Source of the DNA: Actinoplanes couchii
GTDB lineage: Bacteria > Actinomycetota > Actinomycetes > Mycobacteriales > Micromonosporaceae
DNA: 44,811 nt
NCBI RefSeq assembly: GCF_016862075.1
Contig: NZ_BOMG01000075.1
Coordinates: forward strand, 1 to 44,811
Reading direction: 5' to 3'
Part shown: in pieces, positions 22,950 through 32,200 of the stretch
Position numbering within the stretch: position 1 is the stretch's first letter
Layout of the letters: every line of letters begins with the position of its first letter
Translations under genes and position numbers: made by a program
The notes under the pieces: generated by a model
Seen by the model: the letters and a program-made list of their open reading frames with translations, nothing else
What the model was told of the DNA's origin: nothing
The model's database searches: none

Positions 22950-24316
22950 CCAGCACCGTGGTCCGTGATTCGGTCGCCGCCGCCCGAACCGGACGTGAGC
23001 CCGGAACCGTCGCGATCATCGGAGGCGGCGCCAGTGGCGCGCTGACCGCCCGCGCGATCGCCCGGAATTCCGCATGGCGGACCGTCCTGATCTCCCCGGA
23101 GAGCCGTCCCGGCCGAGGTGTCGCCTACGGCCCCGCCGAGGAATGGCACCTGCTCAACTCCCGTGCGGCAGCGATGAGCGCCGATTCCACGGATCCGCAG
23201 CAGCTGCTGCGATGGTGCCGCGAGCGCGGCATTCCGGCCGACGCGGCGAGCTTCCTGCCCCGGCCGGTCTACGGCGACTATCTCGCCGACCAGTTCGCTT
23301 CCGCGGCCGGCCCGCGGTTGTCCCACCACCGGGCCACGGCTCTTGCGGTACGCCCGGACGGCCCCCGCTGGATCGTCACCGACGACACCGGCGCCGAGAC
23401 CCGGGCCGAGCACCTGATCCTGGCCCTCGGCAACCCCGCCCCGTGTGTGCCCTCCGCGGTCGGCGACGAAGCACGTGACGACGTCGCGTTCGTGGCCGAC
23501 CCGTGGGCGCCCGGCGCGCTCGACGCGGTGCCCGCCGACCAGCCGGTCCTGCTGCTCGGCACCGGCCTGACCGCGATCGACGTGGCGCTGACGCTGACCC
23601 GGGATCCGCGGGCGGCCCCGCTCGAGGCACTGTCACGGCGCGGCATGCTGCCACGGGCGCATCCCGCCGTACCGGCGCCGGCAGTTGATCTGGAGGTCGA
23701 GGCGACGCAGTCGCTGTCGCCGCTGATCCGCCGGCTGCGTCAGGCGGTCGCGGACGGCGCGCACTGGAGCGCGGTGATGGACACGGTGCGTCACCAGGCC
23801 GACCGGCTCTGGGCCGGGCTGGACACCGCCGCGCAGGAGCGGTTCCTGCGGCACGCGCAGCGTTACTGGGAGGTGCACCGGCACCGGATGGCCCCGCCGG
23901 TCGCCGCCCGGATCACCGCACTGCGCGACAGCGGCGCCCTCCGGGTCCGCTCCGGCCGGCTGACCTCGGTCGAACCCGACCCGCGGGGCGGCCTGCTGGT
24001 GCGCGTCGAGGGGGAGCAGCCGAAACGGTACGGCGCGGTGATCACCTGCACCGGCCCCGGCCCGCTGCCCTGCTCCGGCGGCCCGCTGCTGAAGGGCATG
24101 TTCGACGACGGCCTGCTGCGCACCGGCCCGCACGCGCTGGGTGTCGACACCGACGACGACGGTCAGGCCCGCCCCGGTCTCTGGCTGGTCGGCCCGCTGC
24201 GCCGGGGCCGGTTGTGGGAGTCGACAGCCGTACCGGAGATCCGCTCCCAGGCCGAGCGCCTGGCCGCGGCGTTACCGGAACCGGCCGAGCATCACCTGCG
24301 GACCGCGACCGCGTAG
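22946..24316 (+). CDS. FAD/NAD(P)-binding protein
   Basis: This is a 456-aa protein from the GTG at 22946. It has an N-terminal Rossmann FAD motif (TVAIIGGGASGALTARAIAR) and the family hallmark GRGVAYGPAEEWHLLNSRAAAMS. A second nucleotide-binding segment follows (PVLLLGTGLTAIDVALTL), and the C-terminus is GLWLVGPLRRGRLWESTAVPEIRSQA. This is the FAD-NAD(P)-binding family, a likely soluble oxidoreductase of unknown substrate. The frame is open to a TTG at 22865, but the ribosome site serves the overlapping uORF, which decides this start. It overlaps the convergent pseudogene by 25 nt. Confidence 0.82.
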   Translation: MTSTVVRDSVAAARTGREPGTVAIIGGGASGALTARAIARNSAWRTVLISPESRPGRGVAYGPAEEWHLLNSRAAAMSADSTDPQQLLRWCRERGIPADAASFLPRPVYGDYLADQFASAAGPRLSHHRATALAVRPDGPRWIVTDDTGAETRAEHLILALGNPAPCVPSAVGDEARDDVAFVADPWAPGALDAVPADQPVLLLGTGLTAIDVALTLTRDPRAAPLEALSRRGMLPRAHPAVPAPAVDLEVEATQSLSPLIRRLRQAVADGAHWSAVMDTVRHQADRLWAGLDTAAQERFLRHAQRYWEVHRHRMAPPVAARITALRDSGALRVRSGRLTSVEPDPRGGLLVRVEGEQPKRYGAVITCTGPGPLPCSGGPLLKGMFDDGLLRTGPHALGVDTDDDGQARPGLWLVGPLRRGRLWESTAVPEIRSQAERLAAALPEPAEHHLRTATA

Positions 24317-24892
24317 AAGCGGGACGCCCCGTCCTCGTATGTCAGCAGCTCCCAGCCGGTCTCCGCGGTCGTCGCCCGGAGCACCGGCTCGGCGAGCGGC
24401 TCGTCGTGCCGCAACGGGCGATGGTGCCATCGCCGACGCGTACGCCGGGAGATCCGATCCGAACTTGGAGTCCCAGGTCGCGGCGCGGGTGGCGAAGAAC
24501 GCCCGGGACTCGATCCGATACCAGAAATCACCCGGCACCAGCAGCGGATCCATGTGCCGGATCACCGGCCACTCCGGGTCGTGCAGGTCCATCACCACGT
24601 GCGCCTCGTCGTGCGGATGCTCGCGGCTGGTGCGCACCCGGACCGACAGGTCCCAGTCGCCGGACGGCAGCCGCTCCCGCCAGCCCGGCCCGTCGGCGAT
24701 CACCACCGCGCCGGCGGTCAGGTCGCGCCAGGTCTCGCTCTCCTCGCTCAGCCGCACACAGGGCAGGCCCCGATCCCGGATCCGGTCGGCGAGACGGTCC
24801 GCCACCAGCGACGATCCTTCGATCAAGACCATGCGGCCGCCGTACGGCAGGGCGCTCGCGAGATGATCGAGCACGGTTGACCAGCGATCCAT
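24292..24892 (-). pseudogene. Frameshifted kinase-like / methyltransferase-like remnant
   Basis: From the ATG at 24892 the frame encodes a segment like actinobacterial uridine-kinase-related proteins: GGRMVLIEGSSLVADRLADRIRDRG, a degenerate P-loop, then GDWDLSVRVRTSREHPHDEAHV. Next comes FFATRAATWDSKFGSDLPAYASAMA, which resembles the start of SAM-dependent methyltransferases. At about 24425-24445 this frame becomes nonsense. A shifted frame continues with HRPLRHDEPLAEPVLRATTAETGWELLTYEDGASRFYAVAVRR, like a methyltransferase C-terminus, and stops at 24292. The SAM-binding core (about 150-200 aa) is absent. Internal deletion plus a 1-nt shift best explains this. A sequencing error could explain the shift but not the missing core. 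Confidence 0.6.
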
Positions 24893-24995
24893 GCACTCAT
24901 CATGCATGTGCGGTCGGTTCCGCACCAGACAGTCGAATCTGCCCATGATCGAGGCGGGTTCCGGCCGCATCTGCGCAACCGATAGAGTCCGCGGC

Positions 24996-25400
24996 GTGAC
25001 GGTGTTTCGGATCGGTGAGGCCGCGGAACTGCTCGGTGTGAGCGTCGACACGGTGCGCCGGTGGATCGACGCGGGTCGACTCCCGGCCGGGCGTGACGAC
25101 AGTGGTCACCGGGTGATCGACGGGCCCGACCTGGCGGCGTTCGTGCGGGACCAGGGCAACGATCCGGACGAGCGGGCCGACGAGTCGTCGGCGCGCAACC
25201 GGCTGCGGGGCATCGTCACCGCGGTGGTCAAGGACACCGTGATGGCTCAGGTGGACATCCAGTGCGGACCGTTCCGGGTGGTGTCGCTGATGAGCCGGGA
25301 GGCCGTCGACGAGCTGGATCTCCAGGTCGGCTCGGTCGCGGTGGCGGTCATCAAATCGACGACGGTAGTCGTGGAACGTTCAAAGGGGAGATCGAGTTGA
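24996..25400 (+). CDS. HTH regulator with molybdate-binding (Mop/TOBE) domain
   Basis: This 134-aa protein has an N-terminal MerR/excisionase-type helix-turn-helix (FRIGEAAELLGVSVDTVRRWIDAGRLPAGRDDSGHRVIDGPDLAAFV). Its C-terminal Mop/TOBE domain (SARNRLRGIVTAVVKDTVMAQVDIQCGPFRVVSLMSREAVDELDLQVGSVAVAVIKSTTVVVE) binds molybdate or tungstate oxyanions. It heads the molybdate transport operon, overlapping modA by 4 nt (TTGA), and likely senses molybdate to control it. The GTG at 24996 lies 7 nt after a -10-like TAGAGT (24983-24988), so the mRNA is probably leaderless. Confidence 0.88.
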   Translation: MTVFRIGEAAELLGVSVDTVRRWIDAGRLPAGRDDSGHRVIDGPDLAAFVRDQGNDPDERADESSARNRLRGIVTAVVKDTVMAQVDIQCGPFRVVSLMSREAVDELDLQVGSVAVAVIKSTTVVVERSKGRSS

Positions 25401-26158
25401 GGGCACTTCGGCTTGCGGCAGTCGGTCTCACGGCGCTGGTTGCGCTGACCGCGTGTGGTGATTCGTCGGATAAATCGGACACCGGGAATTCGGCCGGCGG
25501 CTCTGTCACCGTTTTCGCCGCCGCCTCGCTCACCGAGTCGTTCACCACGATCGGCAAGAGCTTCGAGACCGCGAACCCCGGCACGACCGTCACCTTCAAC
25601 TTCGCCGGCAGCTCGGCCCTGGCCACCCAGATCAACGAGGGCGCCCCGGCCGACGTGTTCGCCTCCGCCTCGCCGAAGAACATGGCCGCCGTGACCGGCG
25701 CCGGCTCGCCTACCACTTTTGTCAAGAACCAGCTGGTCATCGCGGTTGCCAAGGGCAACCCGAAGGGCCTCGCCGCACTCGCCGACCTGACCAAGCCGGA
25801 CCTCAAGGTGGCCCTCTGCGCCGAGGCCGTGCCCTGTGGCGCCGCCGCCAAGACGGCCCTCGAGGCGTCCGCCGTCAAGGTCACCCCGGTCACCCTGGAG
25901 CAGGACGTCAAGGCGGCCCTGTCCAAGGTGAAGCTCGGTGAGGTCGACGCGGCGCTGGTCTACCGCACCGACGCCAAGGCGTCCGCGTCCGATGTCGACG
26001 CGATCGAGTTCCCCGAGTCGGCGAAGGCGATCAACGACTACCCGATCATCGTGCTGAAGGACGCCGAGAACCCCACCGGCGCGCAGAAGTTCATCGACTA
26101 CGTGCTCTCCGCCGACGGGATCAAGGTCCTCACCGAAGCGGGATTCCAGGCTCCCTGA
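25397..26158 (+). CDS. modA: Molybdate ABC transporter substrate-binding lipoprotein
   Basis: This 253-aa protein starts at TTG within a TTGA overlap with the regulator stop and is preceded by AGGGGAG. The signal peptide ends in a lipobox (LVALTAC), so the mature protein is lipid-anchored outside the membrane. ModA features are SVTVFAAASLTESFTTIGKSFE, AGSSALATQINEGAPADVFASAS, VKNQLVIAVAKGNP and VDAALVYRTDA, whose small and Tyr side chains bind the oxyanion. It delivers molybdate to the permease encoded next. Confidence 0.93.
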   Translation: MRALRLAAVGLTALVALTACGDSSDKSDTGNSAGGSVTVFAAASLTESFTTIGKSFETANPGTTVTFNFAGSSALATQINEGAPADVFASASPKNMAAVTGAGSPTTFVKNQLVIAVAKGNPKGLAALADLTKPDLKVALCAEAVPCGAAAKTALEASAVKVTPVTLEQDVKAALSKVKLGEVDAALVYRTDAKASASDVDAIEFPESAKAINDYPIIVLKDAENPTGAQKFIDYVLSADGIKVLTEAGFQAP

Positions 26159-26160
26159 TC

Positions 26161-26949
26161 ATGAAAACGGCTCGTGTACCCGTACCCCTGCTGATTCCCG
26201 CGATCCTGGGTCTGATCTTCCTGATCCTGCCCCTGGCCGGGTTGCTGGTGCGCACGCCGTGGGCGACCCTGTTCGACCGTCTGGCCGAGCCCGGGGTCGT
26301 CGAAGCCCTCCGGCTGTCGCTGATCACCTCGACCCTGGCCACCGTGGTGTGCCTGGTCCTCGGGGTGCCGCTGGCCTGGATGCTGGCCCGGGTCACGTTC
26401 CCGGGCCGGCGCCTGGTCCGCGCCCTGATCACCGTGCCGCTGGTGCTGCCCCCGGTGGTCGGCGGCATCGCCCTGCTGCTGGCCCTCGGCCGCCGCGGCA
26501 TCGTCGGCCAGTGGCTCGACTCCACGTTCGGCATCACGCTGCCGTTCACCACCGCCGGCGTGGTCATCGCCGAGGCGTTCGTGGCGCTGCCGTTCCTGGT
26601 CATCGCCGTCGAAGGCGCGTTACGCGGCGCCGACAGCCGGTTCGAGGAGGCCGCCGCCACCCTCGGTTCCACCCGCTGGACCACCTTCACCCACGTCACG
26701 CTGCCGCTGGTCGCCCCCGGCATCGCGGCCGGCGCGGTGCTGTGCTGGGCGCGGGCGCTCGGCGAATTCGGCGCCACCATCACCTTCGCCGGAAACTATC
26801 CCGGCATCACCCAGACCATGCCACTGGCCGTCTACCAGACGATGGAGAGCGGCGATCTGGAAGGAGCGGTCGTGCTGAGCCTGATCCTGCTGGTCGTCTC
26901 GGTGGCCATTCTGGCCGGCCTGCGTGACCGTTGGCTGACCACACCGTGA
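26161..26949 (+). CDS. modB: Molybdate ABC transporter permease
   Basis: This 262-aa protein has five to six membrane helices. The cytoplasmic EAA loop that contacts the ATPase is FEEAAATLGSTRWTTFTHVTLPLVAPGI, and the following ALGEFGATITFAGNYPGITQTMPLAVY is typical of ModB. Its ATG lies 2 nt after the modA stop. The modC start overlaps its stop as GTGA, so the transporter subunits are made together. Confidence 0.93.
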   Translation: MKTARVPVPLLIPAILGLIFLILPLAGLLVRTPWATLFDRLAEPGVVEALRLSLITSTLATVVCLVLGVPLAWMLARVTFPGRRLVRALITVPLVLPPVVGGIALLLALGRRGIVGQWLDSTFGITLPFTTAGVVIAEAFVALPFLVIAVEGALRGADSRFEEAAATLGSTRWTTFTHVTLPLVAPGIAAGAVLCWARALGEFGATITFAGNYPGITQTMPLAVYQTMESGDLEGAVVLSLILLVVSVAILAGLRDRWLTTP

Positions 26950-27989
26950 GCGCCCTCCTCGACGCACACCTGGTGGCGTCCCGCGGCGCGTTCACCCTGG
27001 ACATTCATCTGGAGATCGCGCCCGGCGAGACGGTCGCGCTCCTCGGCCCCAACGGCGCGGGCAAAACCACAGCCTTGCGTACGTTGGCCGGGCTCACCGC
27101 ATTGACCGGCGGCCATCTTCGTCTCGACGGTCGTGATCTGACGGCCCTGCCCCCGGAGAAACGCCCGATCGGGGTGGTGTTCCAGGACTATCTGCTGTTC
27201 CCGCACCTTTCCGCCCGGGACAATGTGGCCTTCGGCCCACGCCGGCACGGAATGGACCGGAGATCGGCGCACGCGGTGGCCGACAAGTGGCTGGACCGCG
27301 TCGGGCTGGGTTCGCATGGTGCCCGCAAGCCCCGGCAGCTGTCCGGCGGGCAGGCGCAGCGGGTGGCGCTGGCCCGGGCTCTGGCCGTCGATCCGCAACT
27401 GCTGCTGTTGGACGAGCCGTTGGCGGCGCTGGACGCCCGTACCCGGTTGGAGACCCGCGGTGAGCTGCGACGTCACCTGGCCGATCATCCGGGTGCGACG
27501 TTGCTGGTCACTCACGATCCGTTGGACGCCCTGGTGCTGGCGGACCGTCTGGTCATCGTGGAGCAGGGCCGGGTGGTCCAGGAGGGCGACGCGGCGACGA
27601 TCACGGCCCGCCCCCGCACGGACTACGTGGCCCGCCTGGTCGGCCTGAACCTGTACCGCGGCTCCGGCGACGGCCACACCGTTGTGGTGGCCGACGATTT
27701 CACGCTGACCAGCACCGACACGGTCTCGGGGGATGCTTTTGTGGCGTTCCCGCCGTCAGCCGTGGCCCTGCACCTTTCCGAGCCGTCCGGAAGCCCCCGA
27801 AACACCTGGCCGGCCGTCCTGACCGACATCCAACACCACGGCGACAATCTGCGGGTACGCCTGGACGGCCCGATCACGGTATCCGCCGACATCACCCCAG
27901 CCGCCGCGGCCCAGCTCGACCTCTCCCCGGGCCGTGCCCTGTGGGTAGCCGTCAAAGCCACCGAAACCAGGGCCTACCCCGCGGTGTAG
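26946..27989 (+). CDS. modC: Molybdate ABC transporter ATP-binding protein
   Basis: This 347-aa protein has Walker A GPNGAGKTT, a Q-loop VVFQDYLLFPHL, signature LSGGQAQRVALARAL, Walker B LLLLDEPLAALD and H-loop LVTHDP. The C-terminal 110 residues form a TOBE/Mop-like domain (VLTDIQHHGDNLRVRLDGPITVSADIT) used for regulation by molybdate in ModC proteins. The GTG start in the GTGA overlap with modB was chosen; an earlier in-frame start at 26931 would overlap modB more. The 3' end overlaps the convergent toxin-island gene by 16 nt. Confidence 0.93.
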   Translation: MSALLDAHLVASRGAFTLDIHLEIAPGETVALLGPNGAGKTTALRTLAGLTALTGGHLRLDGRDLTALPPEKRPIGVVFQDYLLFPHLSARDNVAFGPRRHGMDRRSAHAVADKWLDRVGLGSHGARKPRQLSGGQAQRVALARALAVDPQLLLLDEPLAALDARTRLETRGELRRHLADHPGATLLVTHDPLDALVLADRLVIVEQGRVVQEGDAATITARPRTDYVARLVGLNLYRGSGDGHTVVVADDFTLTSTDTVSGDAFVAFPPSAVALHLSEPSGSPRNTWPAVLTDIQHHGDNLRVRLDGPITVSADITPAAAAQLDLSPGRALWVAVKATETRAYPAV

Positions 27990-28318
27990 GCGTCGTATCC
28001 TTCGTCGGTTGTTCCGTACCACACCATGCTCAGGTCTTCCTCGTCGTCTTCCCGCCAGTGCCAGCAGGAATCGTCACCGAGATACCGCTGCCGATCCTCC
28101 ACCGGAATCAGCGTGACCGGGCCGTCCAGCCAGGGGTCGGAGCGGTAGAGCTCGACCCAACCGCGCTCCAGCAACTCCCCGAGAATGCGCCGAGCGAACG
28201 CCAGCGGCCCGTTCGCGGGGTCGTCCCCGGGTTCGCCGGCCACCTCGATGGCGAACTGCGGAAGCGGCGTGAACTCTTCATACCCGAGCCAGACCAGCCT
28301 CCTCTCCAGCGGATTCAT
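27974..28318 (-). CDS. Small acidic protein, last gene of the toxin operon (putative immunity)
   Basis: This is a 114-aa, strongly acidic cytosolic protein rich in Trp (LVWLGYEEFTPLPQFAIEVAGEPGDDP, CWHWREDDEEDLSMVWYGTTDEGYDAYTAG). I do not recognise a family. It overlaps the preceding 159-aa gene by 4 nt (ATGA), so the two are translationally coupled. The position at the end of a polymorphic-toxin operon, together with size and acidity, suggests an immunity protein; that is inference. It overlaps the modC 3' end. Confidence 0.7.
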   Translation of the reverse strand: MNPLERRLVWLGYEEFTPLPQFAIEVAGEPGDDPANGPLAFARRILGELLERGWVELYRSDPWLDGPVTLIPVEDRQRYLGDDSCWHWREDDEEDLSMVWYGTTDEGYDAYTAG

Positions 28319-28794
28319 CGGCGATCGCCGCCGGGCATGTGCTGCCAGGGGAGCGGGTCCAGTCCGGGTGCACCGGCGACCGGGTGCTCGACGGCTGAGA
28401 ACCAGTACGACGACTGTTCGTCGTCCCCGTGGTCGACCTCGTTGATGTCGGCCCGCGCCCGCCGGCCGTCAGTCCCGACAAGCCAGTAGTAGTCGGGAAA
28501 GCTCGGGAGCCGGATCTCGTAGGCGATGGCGCACCCCAGCCGCTCGGCCAGGGCAGCGGTCAGCTTCTCGGTGGAGGGTCTCTCGCCGACGGACTCCGCG
28601 AAGTAGATGTCGAGATGCTGCCGCACGTCACCGATGAGAGCAGTCACCGTGCAGAGAACCGGTGCCTCCCCATTCCGCTCGATGACCTCATGCGACTGAA
28701 CGTCCACGGACTCCACCGGCATCGACATCACCTCAGCGAACGCCATCACGAGCCGCTCCCGATCCGGGTCGCCGTGCAGCCAGAGCAGACACAT
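28315..28794 (-). CDS. Putative immunity protein downstream of the toxin
   Basis: This 159-aa soluble protein begins CLLWLHGDPDRERLVMAFAEVM and contains LCTVTALIGDVRQHLDIYFAESVGERPSTEKLTAALAERLGCAIAYEI. The pattern of an ACT-like alpha/beta half followed by an acidic C-terminal half (GTDGRRARADINEVDHGDDEQSSYWF) is seen in several immunity proteins, but no named family is recognised. It begins 1 nt after the stop of a micro-ORF and couples to the next gene by ATGA. The C-terminal domain of the toxin or an earlier, lost toxin tip could be its target. Confidence 0.7.
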   Translation of the reverse strand: MCLLWLHGDPDRERLVMAFAEVMSMPVESVDVQSHEVIERNGEAPVLCTVTALIGDVRQHLDIYFAESVGERPSTEKLTAALAERLGCAIAYEIRLPSFPDYYWLVGTDGRRARADINEVDHGDDEQSSYWFSAVEHPVAGAPGLDPLPWQHMPGGDRR

Positions 28795-28795
28795 C

Positions 28796-28914
28796 TCAGC
28801 AGGTGATCTGCAGTACTGGGCGCCCTTGGACCGTGGCGATGATCCCGGCGTCCATCACCATCAGAACCATTCCGGTAGCCGCGAAATGATGGGGGCGGTC
28901 CCAGTGATCGTCAC
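28796..28914 (-). pseudogene. Chain of two overlapping micro-ORFs, probably a broken small gene
   Basis: A 17-codon ORF (MTITGTAPIISRLPEWF) starts at a GTGA overlap with the immunity-gene stop. It ends in TGATG, where a 21-aa ORF (MVMDAGIIATVQGRPVLQITC) begins. That one stops 1 nt before the next gene. Shifting frame at the run of Cs near 28887-28891 would join them into one ORF of about 40 aa. The exact abutment at both ends suggests a real but frameshifted gene. Confidence 0.4.
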
Positions 28915-29276
28915 CTCGCGGATTCCGCCTCTTCGATGGCAGCCCGCAGCATGTCGGCGATCCCGCGCAGGAAGGCAGCCGCACCGCGGTCGGTCTGGTC
29001 CTCGTCGATGACCCAGTTGGCGTCGTCTTCCACCAGCTCAAGCAAAGTCCCGGCGGCTTGAGGCTCGGCAAGAATGGTTTCCAACGCCACTAGGTCCTGC
29101 CGAAGGAAGAAGGTCTCGAACCGTGCGGATGATCGAAAATCCTCTCGAACCTCGTCGAGGCCGGAGCTGTCGGCAACCCGCGAGCGGAGTAGTGATTTCA
29201 CCTTCTCCATGTCCGGGCGAGCCGTCAGCTCCATGGCGCGGGAGCGCAGTGGCTCAGGGAGTTGCGTTATGTCCAT
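28911..29276 (-). CDS. Putative cognate immunity protein of the 1904-aa toxin
   Basis: This 121-aa, acidic, mostly helical protein (PLRSRAMELTARPDMEKVKSLLRSRVADSSGLDEVREDF, VALETILAEPQAAGTLLELVEDDANWVIDEDQTDRGAAAFLRGIADMLRAAI) carries no signal. Its ATG lies inside the toxin gene, overlapping the toxin 3' end by 23 nt. Toxin and protector would thus be made in step, the usual arrangement in polymorphic toxin loci. No named immunity family is recognised, so the call rests on position, size and charge. Confidence 0.7.
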   Translation of the reverse strand: MDITQLPEPLRSRAMELTARPDMEKVKSLLRSRVADSSGLDEVREDFRSSARFETFFLRQDLVALETILAEPQAAGTLLELVEDDANWVIDEDQTDRGAAAFLRGIADMLRAAIEEAESAR

Positions 29277-32200
29277 TTGTCTTCCCTAGTCCGGCTGGAA
29301 AAGATGTGTGGATGTACGGCTCAGGGGGATCCGAGCCAGGAACGGTCCTGATGACGATGGTGGCCAGGCTTGTTCTGATCCGCTCGGCTTCACGGTCACC
29401 CAGACCGTGCCAACCCTTATTGTAGAAACCATCACCGATGAGGCGCTTGGCATCATGAAATCCTTCATGCCTGCCCCGAAGTGCAAGATCGGAACGGATC
29501 GCCGGCCATTTCTCCGTAACGTACTTGTTGATCTCGTCGTTCATGATGGACTTGCTGATCCATTTGAATGACTTGTTCTGTTGGTCTCCCAGCCCCCAGG
29601 GCAGATCGCCGTAGATGCGTCCTTCGATCGTCCTGACCGGGTCGGGTGCAGCCGGATCGCTACTCGCAAGTTGACTCTGGTGTGGATCCGCCGATCGGTG
29701 CAACTCGACTTGGGGGCCGTGTTTCAAGAGCGTATGCGCTCTTTGGGCATGGTGCATGGCGTCGTTGGTGACGATGTCGAACGTTGGGGGAACGTCGCCC
29801 AGAAGTTCGTACCGCTCCATCATCTTCAGAACCTTCTCCTCCTCCGACCAGGCGGAATCAACCCAGTCCGGCTCTCTACTTGGTCGATGTGGACCGGAGG
29901 GGTCGGTGGCGATGGTGGGGGCGTCGCCGGTGTGTAGGGGGCGGGGGCGGTTCTGGCCGTCCAAGGTCAGGGCGTCCATGCGTACCACGTCGGGGCCGAC
30001 GTCTCGGCCCGTGTTCGTGTACAGGGGGGAACCCTCGCGTACCGCCCTCGTCTGGGGGTCTACGTAGAGGATCGTTCCGTTCTGGTTGATCGCCTGGTGG
30101 ATGTGGGTTCGGCCGGCCTGGTCCTGGGTCGTGATGAAGGCGAACGAGCCGTGACCCGTGCTCAGCAGGTGGTGGTGCAGGCGGCTCTCGGCCATCCGGA
30201 TCTGGGTTCGGGCGTCGTCGGGGGACAGGTCGCCGACGTCCGTCAAGCCCTCGAAATTCGAGTTGGTGGCCTGTTCGATGCGGTTGATGACGCCGCGTTC
30301 CGGGTTGATCGGGCGGTTCGGGTCGCCGTTCTGGTAACCGTCGAACGTGCGCGGCGCGGACACCCGGGGGCGGGCGTGCATGTACGACTCGTAGAACGAC
30401 AGGGCATTGTCGCCGCAGTTGTTCGAGCGGGTCGGGTCCGCCTCGGGACCGCCGTCGTTCTGCAGGCTGAACCAGTCGCCCTCGCGCGGGTCGGCCAGGC
30501 GGATGATCCGGCCGTCCTCGTCCCGGGGCATCGCCCGTTCCAGGTCGGTCTGGTGGATCTGCAGCGGCGGGCGCAGGCCACCGCGCTCGTGGTAGCGGCG
30601 GGTGGTGTCGATCGGCGGCGGGTTGCCGTCACCGGTCAGCGCCGACCGGTCGTCGGTCTCCACCGGGCCCGGCGTGGTGTCGGCCCAGGTCTCGTTGACC
30701 CGCTCCCAGTCCGCGCCGGTCACCTCGACGTCGTCGTCGATCGGGCCGCCGCGTTCGATGTCCAGCGCCTGCCGGTCCATGATGTCCGCGTCGGTGTACA
30801 ACTGCTCGCGCGCCTGCTGACGCCGGGCCACCACCTCCGGGTCACCCAGCGCGTCGGCGACCCGGTTCGTCTGGGCGTCGTGGTCCGCCGCCTCACGCTT
30901 CGACCGGGCCTCGCGCCGCATGTCACGGACCAGGTTGTCGCGGTGCTCGGTGTCGAAGCCACGGCGCTTGCTGTCGAGTTCGAAGTGGTAGCTGTCCTTG
31001 ACCTGCTGCTCGGCGTTGCGATCCACAACCGGAGAAACCGGAGACGGCTGCGGTACGGGGTCCGGCCGGTCGTCCGCGAGCGTGACGTCGTTGTCGGGCC
31101 CGGTGGCGGTGTCGATCTCCACGACCGGGGTGGGAGCAGGTTTCGGCCCGGGGTCGAGAACCGAGAGCGGGTCGACCTCGGGCGGCCGGTTCATCGACTC
31201 CGGATCCAACACGGACAGCGGATCGAAAACCGGCGGCGAGGGCTTGGTCTCCGGCGACGGAGTCGGCGACGGCTGAGAGTCGACCGGCGGCACGGTGACG
31301 TCCTGAGTGTCGACCGGCGGCACAGTGATGTTCTGAGTGTCGACCGCCGGGTCCGGGGCGGGTGCGGTTTCGACCGGAGGGGCCGGGGCGGGCATGGTGT
31401 CGACCGGTGGGGCCGGCGGCGGGGTGACCGGCGGAGCCGGAGGTGCCGGCGGCGTCGGCGGCGTCGGCTGTGTCGTGACCGGCGGAGCAGGCGGTGCCGG
31501 TTGGGTGGTGACCGGTGGCGTCGGCCCGGGCAGCGGAGGCGGCGGCGGCAGAGGCGGCAACGGAGGAGGTGGCGGCAGCGGATTCTGCTGCTGCTGTTGC
31601 AACGCCTGCTGTTGCTGCTGATAGGCCACGGGCGGCGGCGGAACCTGGGTGTTCGGGCCGCTCCAGCGCGACTTCGGCGTATTCGGAACCGAGACCGGAT
31701 TCCCCTGGCCGTCGATGACCAGGGCGCTCAGATCGACGACATTGGTGTTGCTCGGCAGACCGTTGTGCCCGTAATGGGTGGCGAACCGCGGACTGGAGGA
31801 ATTGGTCGTCATGTTGGTGAGATCGGTGTACTCACCGGTCTGCGGGTCGACGAAGAGAATGTCCCCCTTGTGGTTGACGGCGTTCCAGGCGTGCCCGCCG
31901 CCGCCCTGCCACGAGTTGAGGACGATCGCCGCGGAACCGTGCCCACCCATCCGGAGGGTGTCGATGAGCGCCTGGAAACCGGCGTCGACGTCGGCCTTGA
32001 CATCGGCGTCCGACCGGGCGCCCGCGTGATACTGGGGCGTGAGATCGGTGAAACCGCTGCCGGTCGCCTCCTCGGCCCGGATCGAGCCGTCTTTCTCCCC
32101 GAAGTGTTCGTCGGGCTTGCCGAAACCGTACGAGTCGACGGTTCGCGGCGCGGCCACGGTCGGTCGCCCGTGGACATAGGTCTCCATGAACGAGATCGAG

